This document shows positions 33,066-43,737 of a stretch of 64,000 nt of DNA, in pieces. The stretch's first letter is position 1. Each line of letters opens with the position of its first letter. The notes under the pieces were generated by a model. The model worked only from the letters and a program-made list of their open reading frames with translations, searched no databases and was not told where the DNA came from. The stretch is from Roseateles sp. SL47. Its GTDB lineage: Bacteria > Pseudomonadota > Gammaproteobacteria > Burkholderiales > Burkholderiaceae_C. The translations under genes were made by a program, and so were the position numbers. The DNA lies in the NCBI RefSeq assembly GCF_026625885.1, contig NZ_CP113068.1, positions 4,526,001-4,590,000 on the forward strand. Direction: 5' to 3'.

Positions 33066-35933
33066 CTAATGCGCCGGTGTTCGCATCCACTGGCTGTTGA
33101 GCGTCCGTCGCAAGGTCTCGATGTCAAACGGCTTGCGCAGCACCACGGCCTCGCGGCCCAGCGCCGCATGGAAGGCGTCCGCATCGGGATGCCCGCTGGC
33201 AAACACCACCCGCAGGTCGGGTCGCAGGGCCAGCGCATGCCGGGCCAATTCAGCGCCGTCCATCTGCGGCATGGAAAAGTCCGCCAGCAACAGGTCCACC
33301 TTTTCCGTGCCCAGGATGCGCAGCGCTTCCCGCCCGCCCGAGGCGGTGACCACATCGTGGCCGAGGGAGAGGACCGCATCGGTGAGGAAGTCTCGGACGT
33401 CTGCATCGTCATCCACGACCAGCACGTAGTGGCGGCGGGCATCCTGCGGGGCCTGGGGGCCCAGGCCTGCGCATTCTTCCGGACCAGCCTCGGCGCGGTG
33501 CAGCGTCAGCGTCACCGTGGTGCCACGGCCCGGCACGCTCTGCACGTCCACCGACCCGCCCACCCGCTTGCACATGCCGTAGACCTGGCTCAAGCCCAAC
33601 CCGCTGCCCTTGCCGACCGATTTGGTGGTGAAAAACGGATCAAAGCAGCGGGCCAGCACCTCGGGCGGCATGCCGGTGCCGTCGTCCGCCACCGACACCA
33701 GCACGGCGCTGCCCTGCTCCGCCACGCTGAGCACCAGATGGCCGCCGTCCGCCATGGCGTCCCGGGCATTAATCACCAGGTTCAGCAGCGCCATTTCCAG
33801 TTGCACCGCATCGGCCAACACACACACGTCCACCGTCACCGCCTCACGCGTGTAGCCGATGCGAGAACCCAAGGTGGTGCGGAACAGCGGCTCCAGATCG
33901 TTCAGCAACCGCCGCAGGCTGACCGGCTTGAGGTCAAAACTGTGCTCCCGGGAGAAGGCCAATAGCTGGGACGTCAGCTTCGTCGCCCGCGAGGAGATCA
34001 ACTGACCTTTCTCGGCGCAGCGGGCCACCATCGTGGCGTCCGTTGCACGCTTGGCGATGATGTCGAAGTTGCCGCGAATGGCTTGCAGCAGGTTGTTGAA
34101 GTCATGCGCAATGCCCCCCACCAGTTGGCCGATGGCTTCCATCTTCTGGGCCTGGGCCAGGGCAGCTTCGGTGCGGGCCAGGCGCTCTTCCTTCTCGATG
34201 CGTTCGGTGACGTCGTAGACAAACTGGTAGGCACCGATGCGCCGCCCGTCGCGGTGCAGCGGGCGGAAATGCATCTCGTAGTGGCGGCTGCGCCCCTCTC
34301 TTCCGAACTCCCGCACATCGGTGAATTCTTCGCCGTCCAGCGCGCGCCGCCAAACCGCCTTCACCCCGTCCTGCTGATCCGGAAAGTCCTTCAGCGCCAC
34401 CAGCATGTTGTCGCCCACCTTGGGGCGCACACCAAAGATGCGTTCGAACTCGGCGGCCGCCGCATGGTTGATGGCCATCCAATTGAAGTTGTGGTCGGAC
34501 ACCTGCACCATCGCATCCGTGCCCTCCACCAGATCACCAAACAGCTTGCGCTCGGCCAGGTAGAGCGACAGTTTCTGCTCCAGAGCGTCGTTGAGGTCGT
34601 GGATACGCTGCTCGTCATGCTTGCGCTGGGTGATGTCCATCACCGAGCCCACCACACGCGTCACCCGCCCATGCGCATCCAGCACCGGGATGCCGCGCGC
34701 GGCCACCCAACGAACCTGCCCGTCTTCCTTGCCGACGGTACGGTATTCCACGTCGTAGAGCTTGGCGCCATTGGGCACCGTCACGGCGGCAAAGGCCTGG
34801 GACACGGCCTCGAAATCCGCCGGATGCAGCCCTTCATAGAAGTCGCGCAGGGATACCGGCCGGTCGCTGTAGATGCCAAACATCTCCCGGGTGCGCACCG
34901 TCCAGTAGATGGAGCCGGACGCCAGGTCCACATCCCACAGGCCCACCCCTCCGCCTTCGGTGGCCTGGCGCAGTTGCTCCTCCTTGGCGGCCAGGGTGTC
35001 CTGGGCGTTGGCACGCGCCGTCACATCCGAGCCCAGCACAAACACGCCGGTCACCTGCCCCTGGTCATCCAGGATCGGCTGGCAGACAAAGTCCTCCGTC
35101 ACCCAACGTGCGGTTTCGCCCGGCGGCTCCAGCCGGTAGTTCACCTCGGTGCCTTCATGCGGCCGGCCGGTGAGGTACACCCGGTTCAGAATGTCCAGAT
35201 AGCCTTGCTCCCTGGCCTCGGGAAGCGCCTCCAGCACGGTCTTGCCCAGCAGCGGGCGCTGGCCGACCAGCGCCACATAGGCCGGATTGACCATGGTGAA
35301 GACATGATCCGGCCCGCTCAGCAGCGCCATGAAGGACGGTGCCTGCTCAAACAGCTTGGCGAACTGCCAATGCTCCTTGGCCAGCTCGGGGGCGACCGGA
35401 TGCGGCGCGGGGGCCTCGGCAAACAACACCAGCACGCCACCGATGCCATGGGGGGAGGCGTCGTCATCGATCGGGCTGAAGGCGCAATGCCAGGAGGGGC
35501 CCTCCTGCAACGGGTCGGGCAGCAAGGGCAGCAGGGGCAGCTGACTGAGCCGATGGCCGGTCACCCTCTCGCCCCGCATCACGGCGTGGAGCTGAAGGTG
35601 GAAATGGTCCCAGGGGCGGGTCGCCGCGTCGGCAGGCCCCTCGCCCAGGCGGTCGGACGCCATCTCTGGAACCGGTCGCCCCAGCATGCCTGGCGGCGGC
35701 GCGTCCCCCAGCAGGCGCCGATAAGCGTCGTTGTAGAGGCACAGGTGTTCCGTCCCCCAAAAGATCAGGGCGGGTTGGCGGGTGGTGAGCAGCAGCCGCA
35801 CCATGGCACGCAGCCCGGCGGGCCAGGTGGCCGGCGGGCCCAGAGCGGTCCGGGACCAGTCGTGGCTGCGAAATTGCCGAGCCATCTCACCATCGCCCGT
35901 CAGAAATGCGGGGGTGTCAGTCGTCCCGGCCAT
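33066..35933 (-). CDS. Multi-PAS hybrid histidine kinase
   Basis: About 955 residues, soluble. An N-terminal PAS-like domain of the 'TALGPxxxWPxxL' type (about 15-150) is followed by three more PAS domains: [19 protein letters not shown] at about 185-310, [18 protein letters not shown] at about 320-450, and [19 protein letters not shown] at about 460-590. The H-box is [18 protein letters not shown]. The HATPase has DDGTGMPPE and [13 protein letters not shown]. The C-terminal receiver has [14 protein letters not shown] and Asp in [13 protein letters not shown]. An ATG at 35933 with AAGGGA upstream is preferred to one at 35951. No haem- or flavin-binding signature was recognised. Confidence 0.85.
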   Translation of the reverse strand: MAGTTDTPAFLTGDGEMARQFRSHDWSRTALGPPATWPAGLRAMVRLLLTTRQPALIFWGTEHLCLYNDAYRRLLGDAPPPGMLGRPVPEMASDRLGEGPADAATRPWDHFHLQLHAVMRGERVTGHRLSQLPLLPLLPDPLQEGPSWHCAFSPIDDDASPHGIGGVLVLFAEAPAPHPVAPELAKEHWQFAKLFEQAPSFMALLSGPDHVFTMVNPAYVALVGQRPLLGKTVLEALPEAREQGYLDILNRVYLTGRPHEGTEVNYRLEPPGETARWVTEDFVCQPILDDQGQVTGVFVLGSDVTARANAQDTLAAKEEQLRQATEGGGVGLWDVDLASGSIYWTVRTREMFGIYSDRPVSLRDFYEGLHPADFEAVSQAFAAVTVPNGAKLYDVEYRTVGKEDGQVRWVAARGIPVLDAHGRVTRVVGSVMDITQRKHDEQRIHDLNDALEQKLSLYLAERKLFGDLVEGTDAMVQVSDHNFNWMAINHAAAAEFERIFGVRPKVGDNMLVALKDFPDQQDGVKAVWRRALDGEEFTDVREFGREGRSRHYEMHFRPLHRDGRRIGAYQFVYDVTERIEKEERLARTEAALAQAQKMEAIGQLVGGIAHDFNNLLQAIRGNFDIIAKRATDATMVARCAEKGQLISSRATKLTSQLLAFSREHSFDLKPVSLRRLLNDLEPLFRTTLGSRIGYTREAVTVDVCVLADAVQLEMALLNLVINARDAMADGGHLVLSVAEQGSAVLVSVADDGTGMPPEVLARCFDPFFTTKSVGKGSGLGLSQVYGMCKRVGGSVDVQSVPGRGTTVTLTLHRAEAGPEECAGLGPQAPQDARRHYVLVVDDDADVRDFLTDAVLSLGHDVVTASGGREALRILGTEKVDLLLADFSMPQMDGAELARHALALRPDLRVVFASGHPDADAFHAALGREAVVLRKPFDIETLRRTLNSQWMRTPAH

Positions 35934-36220
35934 CGCGGTCCCTTCGTTCATGCAAGTGATGGGGCGGCACGCAGTCCGGGTCTACAGCGTGACGGAACAC
36001 GAAGATCTTACGGGGAGATGGCAGACGGACAAGAGAGCCGCTCCAAGCAGGCCGTCACCCGAATCGCCCGGACAGGGGGGTATCGGCGGCAGGCTCCTGG
36101 TCTGTCAGGGCAAGGCGCCCGCCCGCCAGCGACGAAACAAGCGGTCCACCCAGACAATCGCCCCGTGCGGCGTGCCGGTTGAGCACACCCCACGGGGCGA
36201 TGGGTGGGCGGCGGCGCCCC

Positions 36221-37777
36221 TTAGTGCGCGCCGCCAGCGTCCACCGGTGCACCCATCTTGGGCGGCCGCTGGGTGATCCACACAAAGGCGATCAAAGCGA
36301 TGAACAGCACGGCCGACGCCAGGAAGATGTCGTCCGCTGCCCGGGTGAAGGCCTGTTGATCCACCAGACGATTGAGGTAAGACAAGGCCTGGTCCCCACT
36401 CATGCCGGCGGCCTGCAGTGTGTTGAGCGTCTGCCCGGCCACCGCATCGCCCAGCCCGATGTGCTCCACCAGATGGGTGTGATGCAGCGTGGCGCGGTTT
36501 TCCCACACGGTGGTGGAAATCGACGTCCCCATCGCGCCGGCGGTGATCCGCACGAAGTTCGACAAGCCCGCCGCAGCGGCAATCCGTTCCGGCGGGATGC
36601 CGGAGAGCGTCAGCGTGGTCAGCGGGATGAAGAAAAACGCCAGCGCCGCCCCCTGCAACACCGTGGGCACCATGATGATCCCCAGGCTGGTGTCGGTGGT
36701 GAACATCGAACGCATCAGCAGCACTACAAAGAACATGACAAAGGCAAAGCTGGCCATCAGACGCGGGTCCCACACCGACACCTTGCGGCCCACCACCGGC
36801 GACAGCAGGATGGCCAGCACCCCCACCGGCGCCAGCGCAAAACCGGCGGCCGTGGCGGTATAGCCCATGAACTGCTGCAGCCACAGCGGCAGCAGCACCA
36901 CGTTGCCAAAGAACAGCCCGTAGGCCACCGACAGCACCGAGGCGCCGAAGAGGAAGTTGCGGCGCCCGAAGAGGCGCAGGTCCACCACCGGATGCTCGGC
37001 GGTGAGTTCCCACACCACAAACACCGCCACGCCCACCACCGCCAGCACGGCCAGGATCTGGATCTGACCGGATTCAAACCAGTCCAGTTCCTTGCCCTTG
37101 TCCAGCATGATCTGCAGCGCCCCCACCCACAACACCAGCAGGGCCAGCCCCACACTGTCGATGGGCAGCTTCTTGGTCGGCGTCTCGCGGGTGCGGTAGA
37201 TGCTCCAGGTCAACCCGGCCGCAAACAGGCCCACCGGCACGTTGATGTAGAAAATCCACGGCCAGCTCATGTTGTCGGTGATCCAGCCCCCCAGCAGAGG
37301 CCCGACCACCGGGGCCACCAGGGTGGTCATCCCCCATAACGCGAGCGCCGTGCCCGCCTTGTGCTTGGGGTAGCTGGACAGCAGCAGCGTCTGGGACAAC
37401 GGAATCATCGGCCCGGCCACCAGGCCCTGCAGCACCCGCGCGGCCACCAGCATCTCCAGGGAGTGGGCAAAGCCACACAGCCAGGACGCCAACACAAACA
37501 GCAGCACGCTGGTGGTGAACAGCCGCACCGCGCCGAAGCGCTGCGTCAGCCAGCCGGTCAGCGGCACGGAGATGGCGTTGGCCACGCCGAAACTCGTGAT
37601 CACCCAGGTGCCCTGCGTCGCGCTGACGCCCAGATCACCGGCAATCGCCGGCAAGGACACGTTGGCAATCGACGAGTCCAGCACATTCATGAAGGTCGCG
37701 AGCGACAGTGACACGGTCCCCAGCACCAGGGCTGAACCGGACAATGGCTGCGGACCCGCCGGAGCGGCATTACTCAT
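36221..37777 (-). CDS. DHA2-family multidrug efflux MFS transporter (EmrB-like)
   Basis: 518 residues with about 14 membrane segments. The opening LATFMNVLDSSIANVSLPAIAGDLGVS and WVITSFGVANAISVPLTGWL are characteristic of DHA2 drug:proton antiporters of the EmrB/QacA type. The second half holds further spans (FFGNVVLLPLWLQQFMGY, PERIAAAAGLSNFVRITAG). The last gene of the marR-nodT-emrA-emrB set, 83 bp after the adaptor. By family, it exports hydrophobic toxic compounds using the proton gradient together with the adaptor and outer-membrane channel. Confidence 0.93.
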   Translation of the reverse strand: MSNAAPAGPQPLSGSALVLGTVSLSLATFMNVLDSSIANVSLPAIAGDLGVSATQGTWVITSFGVANAISVPLTGWLTQRFGAVRLFTTSVLLFVLASWLCGFAHSLEMLVAARVLQGLVAGPMIPLSQTLLLSSYPKHKAGTALALWGMTTLVAPVVGPLLGGWITDNMSWPWIFYINVPVGLFAAGLTWSIYRTRETPTKKLPIDSVGLALLVLWVGALQIMLDKGKELDWFESGQIQILAVLAVVGVAVFVVWELTAEHPVVDLRLFGRRNFLFGASVLSVAYGLFFGNVVLLPLWLQQFMGYTATAAGFALAPVGVLAILLSPVVGRKVSVWDPRLMASFAFVMFFVVLLMRSMFTTDTSLGIIMVPTVLQGAALAFFFIPLTTLTLSGIPPERIAAAAGLSNFVRITAGAMGTSISTTVWENRATLHHTHLVEHIGLGDAVAGQTLNTLQAAGMSGDQALSYLNRLVDQQAFTRAADDIFLASAVLFIALIAFVWITQRPPKMGAPVDAGGAH

Positions 37778-37860
37778 CTTGTTTCGCTTCTTTTGCTTGT
37801 TGTGCGCTCAACGGCGGGAGCGGCTCCGGGTATGCCCGCCGCCGCCACCGCTGCGGCTGC

Positions 37861-39171
37861 TCAGGCATGGGCGGCGCCGTTCCTGGCGGTGCTGGCCGGT
37901 TTGGCCGCCTTCTTGCCAAGGTTGGCCGCGATGATCTGGTTCACCTTCTCATCGGCAGCACGCTCTTGCGCGTCGAAGATGGTGGTCTGCAGCGGGGGCG
38001 TCTGGCGATCACCCTGGGCCAGCGTCCGGCCATCCTGGTTGCGGATGTCCACCTGCACGTCCATCGACAGGCCAACACGCAGCGGATGCTCCGCCACTTC
38101 CTTCGGGTCCATGGCGATCCGCACCGGCACGCGCTGCACCACCTTGATCCAGTTGCCGGTGGCGTTCTGGGCCGGCAGCAGCGCAAAAGCGGCGCCCGTT
38201 CCGGCGCCCAGGCCCTGCACCGTGCCGTGGTATTGAGTCTTCTTGCCGTAGACGTCGGCTTCCAGCGTCACCGGCTGGCCGATGCGCAATTGAGCCAGCT
38301 GGCTTTCCTTGAAGTTCGCATCCACCCAGACCTGCTGCAGGCCCACCACGGCCATCAGCGGGCTGCCGGCAGCCACGCGCTGGCCCAGTTGCACCGAGCG
38401 GCGGGCCACCCAACCATCCACCGGGGCCACGAGGTCCGCGCGCTGATAGGCCAGGAAGGCTTCCCGGAAGCGGGCGGCCGCACGCTGCACATTCGGATGC
38501 TGCTCCACATCCACCCCATCGGTCAGCGCCTGGTTGGACTGCAGTTGTTCCTGGGCCGCCAGCAGGGCGGACTGGGAGGCGGTGTAGGCGGCACGCGCGG
38601 CAGTCAGTTGGGCCTGTGTGTGGTCCAGCTCTTCCTTGCTGACGGCGCCCGTCTCCAGCAGCGGCTGGCGACGGGCCAGGTCCGCCTGCAGACGGACCAT
38701 GTCACTTTGGGCCCTTTGCTGCTCGGCCTGACGCACCTGCACCTGAGCGGCCAGGCTGCTGTTGTTGGCAAACAGGGTGCGCACCTCACGCACCGTCTGG
38801 GCCAGCTGCGCCTGCGCCTGCTCCAGCGCCACGCGGGCATCGGCCGGATCCAGGCTGACCAGCTTCTGGCCGGCCTTCACATAATCGGTATCGTCGGCAA
38901 ACACGGCGCGCACGGTGCCACCGACCAGCGGCGTGATCTGCACGACGTTGGCCTGCACATAGGCGTTGTCCGTCTCTTCATAACGGCTGCTCACCAGCCA
39001 TTGGTAGCCGCCGTAGCCCACGCCACCAACGATGACGGCGGCCGCAATCAGGGCCAGGCCCCTCTTGCGCTGGCCGTTGCCGTTGCCGTTGCCATTACCG
39101 TTACCGCCGGCATTGGGAGCCGCTGGCGCGGCGGGTGTCGTGGACGTGTTGTTGTCGGGCTTGGCGCTCAT
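37861..39171 (-). CDS. HlyD/EmrA-family efflux adaptor
   Basis: 436 residues. After a Gly/Asn-rich N-terminus (repeated GN pairs, about 22-32) there is one membrane anchor (LALIAAAVIVGGVGYGGYQW). Periplasmic parts are a first lipoyl half (NVVQITPLVGGTVRAVFADDTDYVKAGQKLV), a long coiled-coil region (about 105-240), the second lipoyl half (LVAPVDGWVARRSVQLGQRVAAG) and a barrel domain. This is the EmrA architecture, linking an MFS pump to an outer-membrane channel. Flanked by its MFS and NodT partners. Confidence 0.92.
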   Translation of the reverse strand: MSAKPDNNTSTTPAAPAAPNAGGNGNGNGNGNGQRKRGLALIAAAVIVGGVGYGGYQWLVSSRYEETDNAYVQANVVQITPLVGGTVRAVFADDTDYVKAGQKLVSLDPADARVALEQAQAQLAQTVREVRTLFANNSSLAAQVQVRQAEQQRAQSDMVRLQADLARRQPLLETGAVSKEELDHTQAQLTAARAAYTASQSALLAAQEQLQSNQALTDGVDVEQHPNVQRAAARFREAFLAYQRADLVAPVDGWVARRSVQLGQRVAAGSPLMAVVGLQQVWVDANFKESQLAQLRIGQPVTLEADVYGKKTQYHGTVQGLGAGTGAAFALLPAQNATGNWIKVVQRVPVRIAMDPKEVAEHPLRVGLSMDVQVDIRNQDGRTLAQGDRQTPPLQTTIFDAQERAADEKVNQIIAANLGKKAAKPASTARNGAAHA

Positions 39172-39314
39172 GATGACTTTCTGACGTGTTCTTGGGTGTT
39201 GCTTGCGGCGATGACCGGGGGGCGAGCGGTGCTCGGCAATGAGGACCGGTCAGCTGCGGGAGATGGAGGTCTGGGGGGCAGAGACGGCGTTGGCGGGCGT
39301 CGCGTGGGCAGGCG

Positions 39315-40811
39315 TCACGTTGCGGGCGTCACGTCGGCAGGTGTCACGTTGACGCGGGTGACAGGGGCGGCTGTCGCCGCATCATGGCCGGGCTCGGCAT
39401 AACCGCCGCCCAGCGCGCGGAACAGATTGACCTGCGCATCCACCGTCTGCGCCTGCAGGTCGAGCTGGGCGCGCAGTTGCGTCACGCGGGCCTGTTCGGC
39501 GTTGAGCACCGCAAGCCGATTGACCAGCCCGGCCTTGAAGCGCTGGTGAGCCAGACCGTATTGGCTGTCGGCATTGGCCAGCAGCGCATCCTGGGCGCCC
39601 TTCTGCTGGCGCAGGGACTGCAGGCTGGCGAACTGGTCGCTGGCGTCGCGCACCGCATCCAGCACCGCCGAGTTGTAGCTGGCGATGGCGGCCTCCTGCT
39701 CGGCGGCACTGCCGCGCAGGTTGGCTCGCAGATGGCCGCTGTCAAACAGCGGCAGGTTCAGGGCGGGGCCGGCACCGTACTGGCGGCTGCCCGACTTGAA
39801 CAGTTCATCCAGGCCGATGGCGTTCAAACCCACAAAGGCGCTGAGCGACACGCTGGGATAGAAGCGGGTCCGTGCGGCACGCACGTCCTGCGCACTGGCT
39901 TCCACCCGCGCGCGGGCGGCAGCCAGGTCGGGCCGGCGGCCCAGCAGGTCCAGACTGGGCTCCTGTTGCCACTCCAGCACGCGCGGCAACGTGGCATTCA
40001 GGCTGGCCGTGAAGGTCGGGCCCTGGCCGGTCAAGGAGGCCATCTGGTTGCGCAGCAGCGTCTGCTGTTCCTGCAGCACCAGTTGCTGGCGCTGCAGATC
40101 CGGCAGCGGGGCCTCCGCCTGGCGCAGTTCCTGGCTGTTGTCCAGACCAGCGCTGGCGCGCTGGCGCACCAGCTCAAACCCCTGCTGGCGCAGGGCCACC
40201 AGTTCTTGCAGCAGGCGGCTTTGCGCCTGGCTGCGGGCCAGTGCCACATAGGCCTTGGTCACCGCATTGGCAACACTCAGCCGGGCCGCAGCGGCATCCG
40301 CCTCGGCGGCGCGCTGCTGGCCGAGCGCGGCCTTCAACTCGGCCTCATGGCGGCCGAAGAAGTCCCACTCGTAGCTCAGGCCGGCCTGCACATTGCCAAA
40401 GGTGCGGGTGCTGCCGGCCAGAGGCGCCGGATAGATGCCGTTTTCCGTGATGCGCTGACGGGTGAGGCTGGTGTCCAGCGCTGCGCTCGGGCGCTCGGCC
40501 GCCTCGGCGTTCTCCGCCATGGCGGCGGCATGGGCAATGCGGGCACGTGCCAGCGCCAGGGAGGGCGACTGCGCCATGGCCTGATCAACCAGGGCGTCCA
40601 ATTGACGGTCCCCGAAGGACTTCCACCACTGCGGGGCGATCGGCGCGCCGGAACCGGCCTGCAGGCGGAGTTGACGGGCCGCCACCTCGCCTTCCAGCGC
40701 CTGGCCGGGCGAGTCCAGCTTCGGGATCGGCGCGCAGGCGGCAAGCACCAGCAGCAAGGCGGCGCTCATGGCCAGCGCCAGCGTGGTTCGGTGGAGGGAT
40801 CGGGGCGTCAT
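39315..40811 (-). CDS. NodT-family outer-membrane efflux lipoprotein
   Basis: 498 residues. A signal peptide ends in lipobox LLVLAAC (Cys about 25). Two OEP repeats follow, with motifs such as WWKSFGDRQLDALVDQAMAQS, ALARARIAHA, SYEWDFFGRHEAELKAALGQ, RRPDLAAARARVEASAQDVRAAR and PLFDSGHLRANLRGSAAEQEAAI. These are standard for NodT/OprM-like channels of tripartite pumps. The C-terminus ends in a short duplicated TPADVTPAT. ATG at 40811 has GAGGA 8 bases upstream; longer in-frame starts lack support. It follows marR by 142 bp. Confidence 0.9.
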   Translation of the reverse strand: MTPRSLHRTTLALAMSAALLLVLAACAPIPKLDSPGQALEGEVAARQLRLQAGSGAPIAPQWWKSFGDRQLDALVDQAMAQSPSLALARARIAHAAAMAENAEAAERPSAALDTSLTRQRITENGIYPAPLAGSTRTFGNVQAGLSYEWDFFGRHEAELKAALGQQRAAEADAAAARLSVANAVTKAYVALARSQAQSRLLQELVALRQQGFELVRQRASAGLDNSQELRQAEAPLPDLQRQQLVLQEQQTLLRNQMASLTGQGPTFTASLNATLPRVLEWQQEPSLDLLGRRPDLAAARARVEASAQDVRAARTRFYPSVSLSAFVGLNAIGLDELFKSGSRQYGAGPALNLPLFDSGHLRANLRGSAAEQEAAIASYNSAVLDAVRDASDQFASLQSLRQQKGAQDALLANADSQYGLAHQRFKAGLVNRLAVLNAEQARVTQLRAQLDLQAQTVDAQVNLFRALGGGYAEPGHDAATAAPVTRVNVTPADVTPAT

Positions 40812-40953
40812 GGGGAGGGTCCTCGAAATCATCTGTTCTTGTTCTCTTCGGGAAAGAGGGTCGACATGGGGGATATAAATGGGCGCAAGGGGCGCAAGGG
40901 GCACAAGGAGCGCAATAGGCTGAGCGCTCTCTGAACGCTGACGCACCCCGGCG

Positions 40954-41484
40954 TCAGGTGTCGTCATCCGGGCAGCAGGTCAGCACGGAGCTTTCCGAGG
41001 CATTGCCGGCCTCACGAATCGCCTGGCCATTGGCGACGATGCGCTGCAGCATGCCGATCAGGCTGCGGAATTCCTCGTGGGTGAACCCGGCCAAATGCTC
41101 GTTGGACACCTGAGACAGCACCGCCGGCGCACGCGCCATGGAGGTCAAACCGTGTTCCGTCAGCGACACCATCACGACACGGCGGTCTTCGGTCGAGCGT
41201 TCCCGCTGAATCAGGTTCTTGGCTTCCAGCCGGTCGAGCAGCCGGGTCATGGCACCGCCGTCCATGGCCAGTTCGCGGGCCAGTGCCGCACTGGACATCG
41301 GCCCTTGAAACCGCAGACGCAACATCGGCGCCCATTGCGCATGGGTCAGGTCATGGGCGCCCAACAGCTTGTCCGCCTGGCAGATCATCGATTGCTTGAT
41401 CTGACGCAGCAGCCAGCCCAGGCTGGGCTCCCGCGTGAAGCTGTCGGCGGTGTAGAAATCGGCGGGGGGCGGGCGTGTGCTCAT
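40954..41484 (-). CDS. MarR-family transcriptional regulator
   Basis: 176 residues. The winged helix includes LTHAQWAPMLRLRFQGPMSSAALARELAMDGGAMTRLLDRLEAK (shown in part as AALARELAMDGGAMTRLLDR), then the wing RERSTEDRRVVMVSLTEHG. Such proteins repress efflux genes and release DNA on binding phenolic or hydrophobic ligands. First gene of the efflux operon. ATG at 41484 is chosen; the in-frame GTG at 41511 lies inside the palindrome that is its likely operator. Two Cys in the C-terminal tail (TCCPDD) could be redox-sensitive, but that is speculation. Confidence 0.9.
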   Translation of the reverse strand: MSTRPPPADFYTADSFTREPSLGWLLRQIKQSMICQADKLLGAHDLTHAQWAPMLRLRFQGPMSSAALARELAMDGGAMTRLLDRLEAKNLIQRERSTEDRRVVMVSLTEHGLTSMARAPAVLSQVSNEHLAGFTHEEFRSLIGMLQRIVANGQAIREAGNASESSVLTCCPDDDT

Positions 41485-41510
41485 GACTTGACCAAACTGA
41501 TCACGGTGCA

Positions 41511-41534
41511 CAATTATTGCCTAGGCAGTAATTG
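41511..41534. promoter_or_regulatory. 24-bp palindrome, probable MarR operator
   Basis: CAATTATTGCCT / AGGCAGTAATTG is an inverted repeat with a single mismatched pair. The core TTGCCTAGGCA resembles other MarR-family operators. It lies 26 bp upstream of the marR start and 127 bp upstream of the divergent ABC exporter, so it could control both. Confidence 0.75.
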
Positions 41535-41660
41535 CCCAGCCATCTGTTTGTCCACAAAGGCCTTGAAGCACCAGGGGTATTGCCCCAACTGCCCCCATGG
41601 CCGCACCGCCGTTTGATCGGACCGTGTCATCCGTCACAGCCATCCGCCTACACTGTTTCG

Positions 41661-43484
41661 ATGTCCGCCCAACCCGCCACTGCCTCCCCACCGGTTCCCA
41701 CCTCCACCAGCGCCGCAACGCCCGCGAGCCCGCCGCTGCGCGCCATGTGGCCGGCCCTGTGGCCCTTTCTGCGCCCGTACAAGGGGCGGATTGCAGCCGC
41801 TGTGGTCTTCCTGGTGCTGGCCGCCGTGGCGACGCTGGTGTTTCCGCTGGCGCTGCGTCAGCTGATTGACCAGGGGCTGGTGTCCACCGATCCGGGCGAC
41901 CGTCTGATGGCCCTGCGGGAGCATTTCCTCGGTCTGTTTGCGGTCGGTGCGGCGCTGGGGGTGTTCTCGGCCCTGCGTTTTTACGCCGTCACCTGGCTGG
42001 GCGAGCGGGTGAGCGCGGATCTGCGCAGCGCGGTATACGCCCACGTGCTGCGCCAGAGCCCGGAATTCTTTGAAACCACCCAGACCGGCGAAGTCATCAG
42101 CCGCATCACCACCGACACCACCGTCATCCAGAACATCGTGGGCTCCAGCCTTTCCATGGGCTTGCGCAACATGATCATGGGCCTGGGTGCGGTTGCGCTG
42201 CTGATTGCCACCAACCCGTGGGTGATGAGCCAGGTGATGGGCATTCTGGTGCTGGTGGTGCTGCCGGCCATGTTCTTTGGCCGCCGGGTCCGGCGCTTGT
42301 CGCGCGCCAGCCAGGACCGGGTGGCGGACACCAGCGCCATTGCGGCCGAGATGCTCAACGCCATCACCGTGGTGCAGTCCCATGCGCAGGAGGCTCGGGA
42401 AGCCGGCCGGTTCGGCGTGGCCAGCGAAGCTGCGTTTGACGTCGCCCGCAAGCGCACCAAAGTGCGCTCCCTGCTGGTGGCCTTCATCATCACGGCCACC
42501 TTTGGCGCCTTGTTGTGGGGCCTGTATCAAGGCACCCAGGCGGTGATGGCGGGCCACATCACGGCGGGCCATCTGGGCCAGACGGTGGTGTATGTGATCT
42601 TGCTGGTGTCGTCCGTGGCGGTGCTGGCGGAAGTGTGGGGCGACCTGCTGCGCGCCGCTGGCGCCACCGAGCGGCTGATGGAACTGCTGGCCGCCCGCTC
42701 CCCGGTGGCGGACCCGGCCGTGCCGCTGGCCATGACGCCAGTGGAAGGTCCGGCCCATGTGCAGTTCCGGCATGTGCGCTTCCACTATCCGTCGCGCCCG
42801 GACCGGGCCGCACTGGCCTCGTTCGATCTGGACATTGCCCCCGGAGAAACCGTGGCGCTGGTGGGCCCCAGCGGGGCGGGCAAGAGCACGGTGCTGCAGT
42901 TGCTGCAGCGCTTCTATGACGTGCAAGGTGGCGACATCCTGGTTGATGGCGTCAGCGTGGACCGGGTGCGCCTGGCCGACCTGCGGTCGCGCATGGCGCT
43001 GGTGCCGCAGCAAAGTGTCATCTTCTCGGCCACCGCGCTGGACAACATTCGCTATGGACGGCCAGAGGCCAGCCGAGACGAGGTGATCGCCGCTGCCAAG
43101 GCAGCCCATGCGCATGAGTTCATCGAACAACTGCCGCAGGGATATGACAGCTTCCTCGGCGAGCGCGGGGTGCGCCTGTCCGGTGGGCAGCGCCAGCGGA
43201 TTGCCATTGCGCGGGCCATGCTGCAAAACGCCCCGCTGCTGCTGCTGGACGAAGCGACCAGCGCCCTGGATGCGGAAAGCGAACGCCTGGTGCAACAGGC
43301 CCTGGATGAAGCCATGCGGGATCGCACCACGTTGGTCATCGCCCACCGGCTGGCGACGGTGCAGCGGGCGGACCGCATCATCGTGATGGATCAGGGGCGC
43401 ATCGTGGAGCAAGGCCGTCACGCGGACCTGGTGTCGGCGGGCGGGCTCTACGCGCGGCTGGCCGCGTTGCAGTTCAACCACTGA
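41661..43484 (+). CDS. ABC exporter, fused membrane-ATPase (MsbA-like)
   Basis: 607 residues. Six membrane segments span about 35-330 (IAAAVVFLVLAAVATLVFPLAL, FFETTQTGEVISRITTDTTVIQNIV). The ATPase has Walker A GPSGAGKST, Q-loop VPQQSVIF, signature LSGGQRQRIAIARAML, Walker B LLLLDEATSALDAES and the switch His in VIAHRLATV. The half-transporter would act as a homodimer exporting lipid or drug. ATG at 41661 is used after a Ser/Pro/Thr-rich, unsupported upstream extension. Divergent from the MarR operon with the palindrome between, suggesting shared control. Confidence 0.9.
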   Translation: MSAQPATASPPVPTSTSAATPASPPLRAMWPALWPFLRPYKGRIAAAVVFLVLAAVATLVFPLALRQLIDQGLVSTDPGDRLMALREHFLGLFAVGAALGVFSALRFYAVTWLGERVSADLRSAVYAHVLRQSPEFFETTQTGEVISRITTDTTVIQNIVGSSLSMGLRNMIMGLGAVALLIATNPWVMSQVMGILVLVVLPAMFFGRRVRRLSRASQDRVADTSAIAAEMLNAITVVQSHAQEAREAGRFGVASEAAFDVARKRTKVRSLLVAFIITATFGALLWGLYQGTQAVMAGHITAGHLGQTVVYVILLVSSVAVLAEVWGDLLRAAGATERLMELLAARSPVADPAVPLAMTPVEGPAHVQFRHVRFHYPSRPDRAALASFDLDIAPGETVALVGPSGAGKSTVLQLLQRFYDVQGGDILVDGVSVDRVRLADLRSRMALVPQQSVIFSATALDNIRYGRPEASRDEVIAAAKAAHAHEFIEQLPQGYDSFLGERGVRLSGGQRQRIAIARAMLQNAPLLLLDEATSALDAESERLVQQALDEAMRDRTTLVIAHRLATVQRADRIIVMDQGRIVEQGRHADLVSAGGLYARLAALQFNH

Positions 43485-43737
43485 CGTCGGGTCCGGCGCC
43501 CCGCCCGCTCATGCGCGGGCCGTGGCCTGAGCCCAGGCCCCTTCGGGCCGCCGGGCACCCCACTCGTGGGCTGCCCCGCAAGTCACTGCGAAAAATGCAA
43601 GCGATGGATGTTGTGCCAGAGCAAGGCGCAACCACAGCGATGCCTGTCGGCATCGCGAGGATTCGCAACGCAGCAGGGGCGCGAAAGCCTCGGCTTCATT
43701 GGCAGGAACTTGTGGGACAGCACACTAAAATGCAGCC

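Noticed and set aside
34083..36182. 699-codon plus-strand frame opposite the multi-PAS kinase
   Set aside because: Shadow frame with His/Arg/Gln-rich composition; the kinase on the other strand has full domain support.
43485..43737. Possible tRNA or small RNA in the GC-rich gap before thyA
   Set aside because: Several short stems (CCCGC/GCGGG, GGCCT/AGGCC) exist, but no cloverleaf, anticodon arm or T-loop GTTC consensus can be built.
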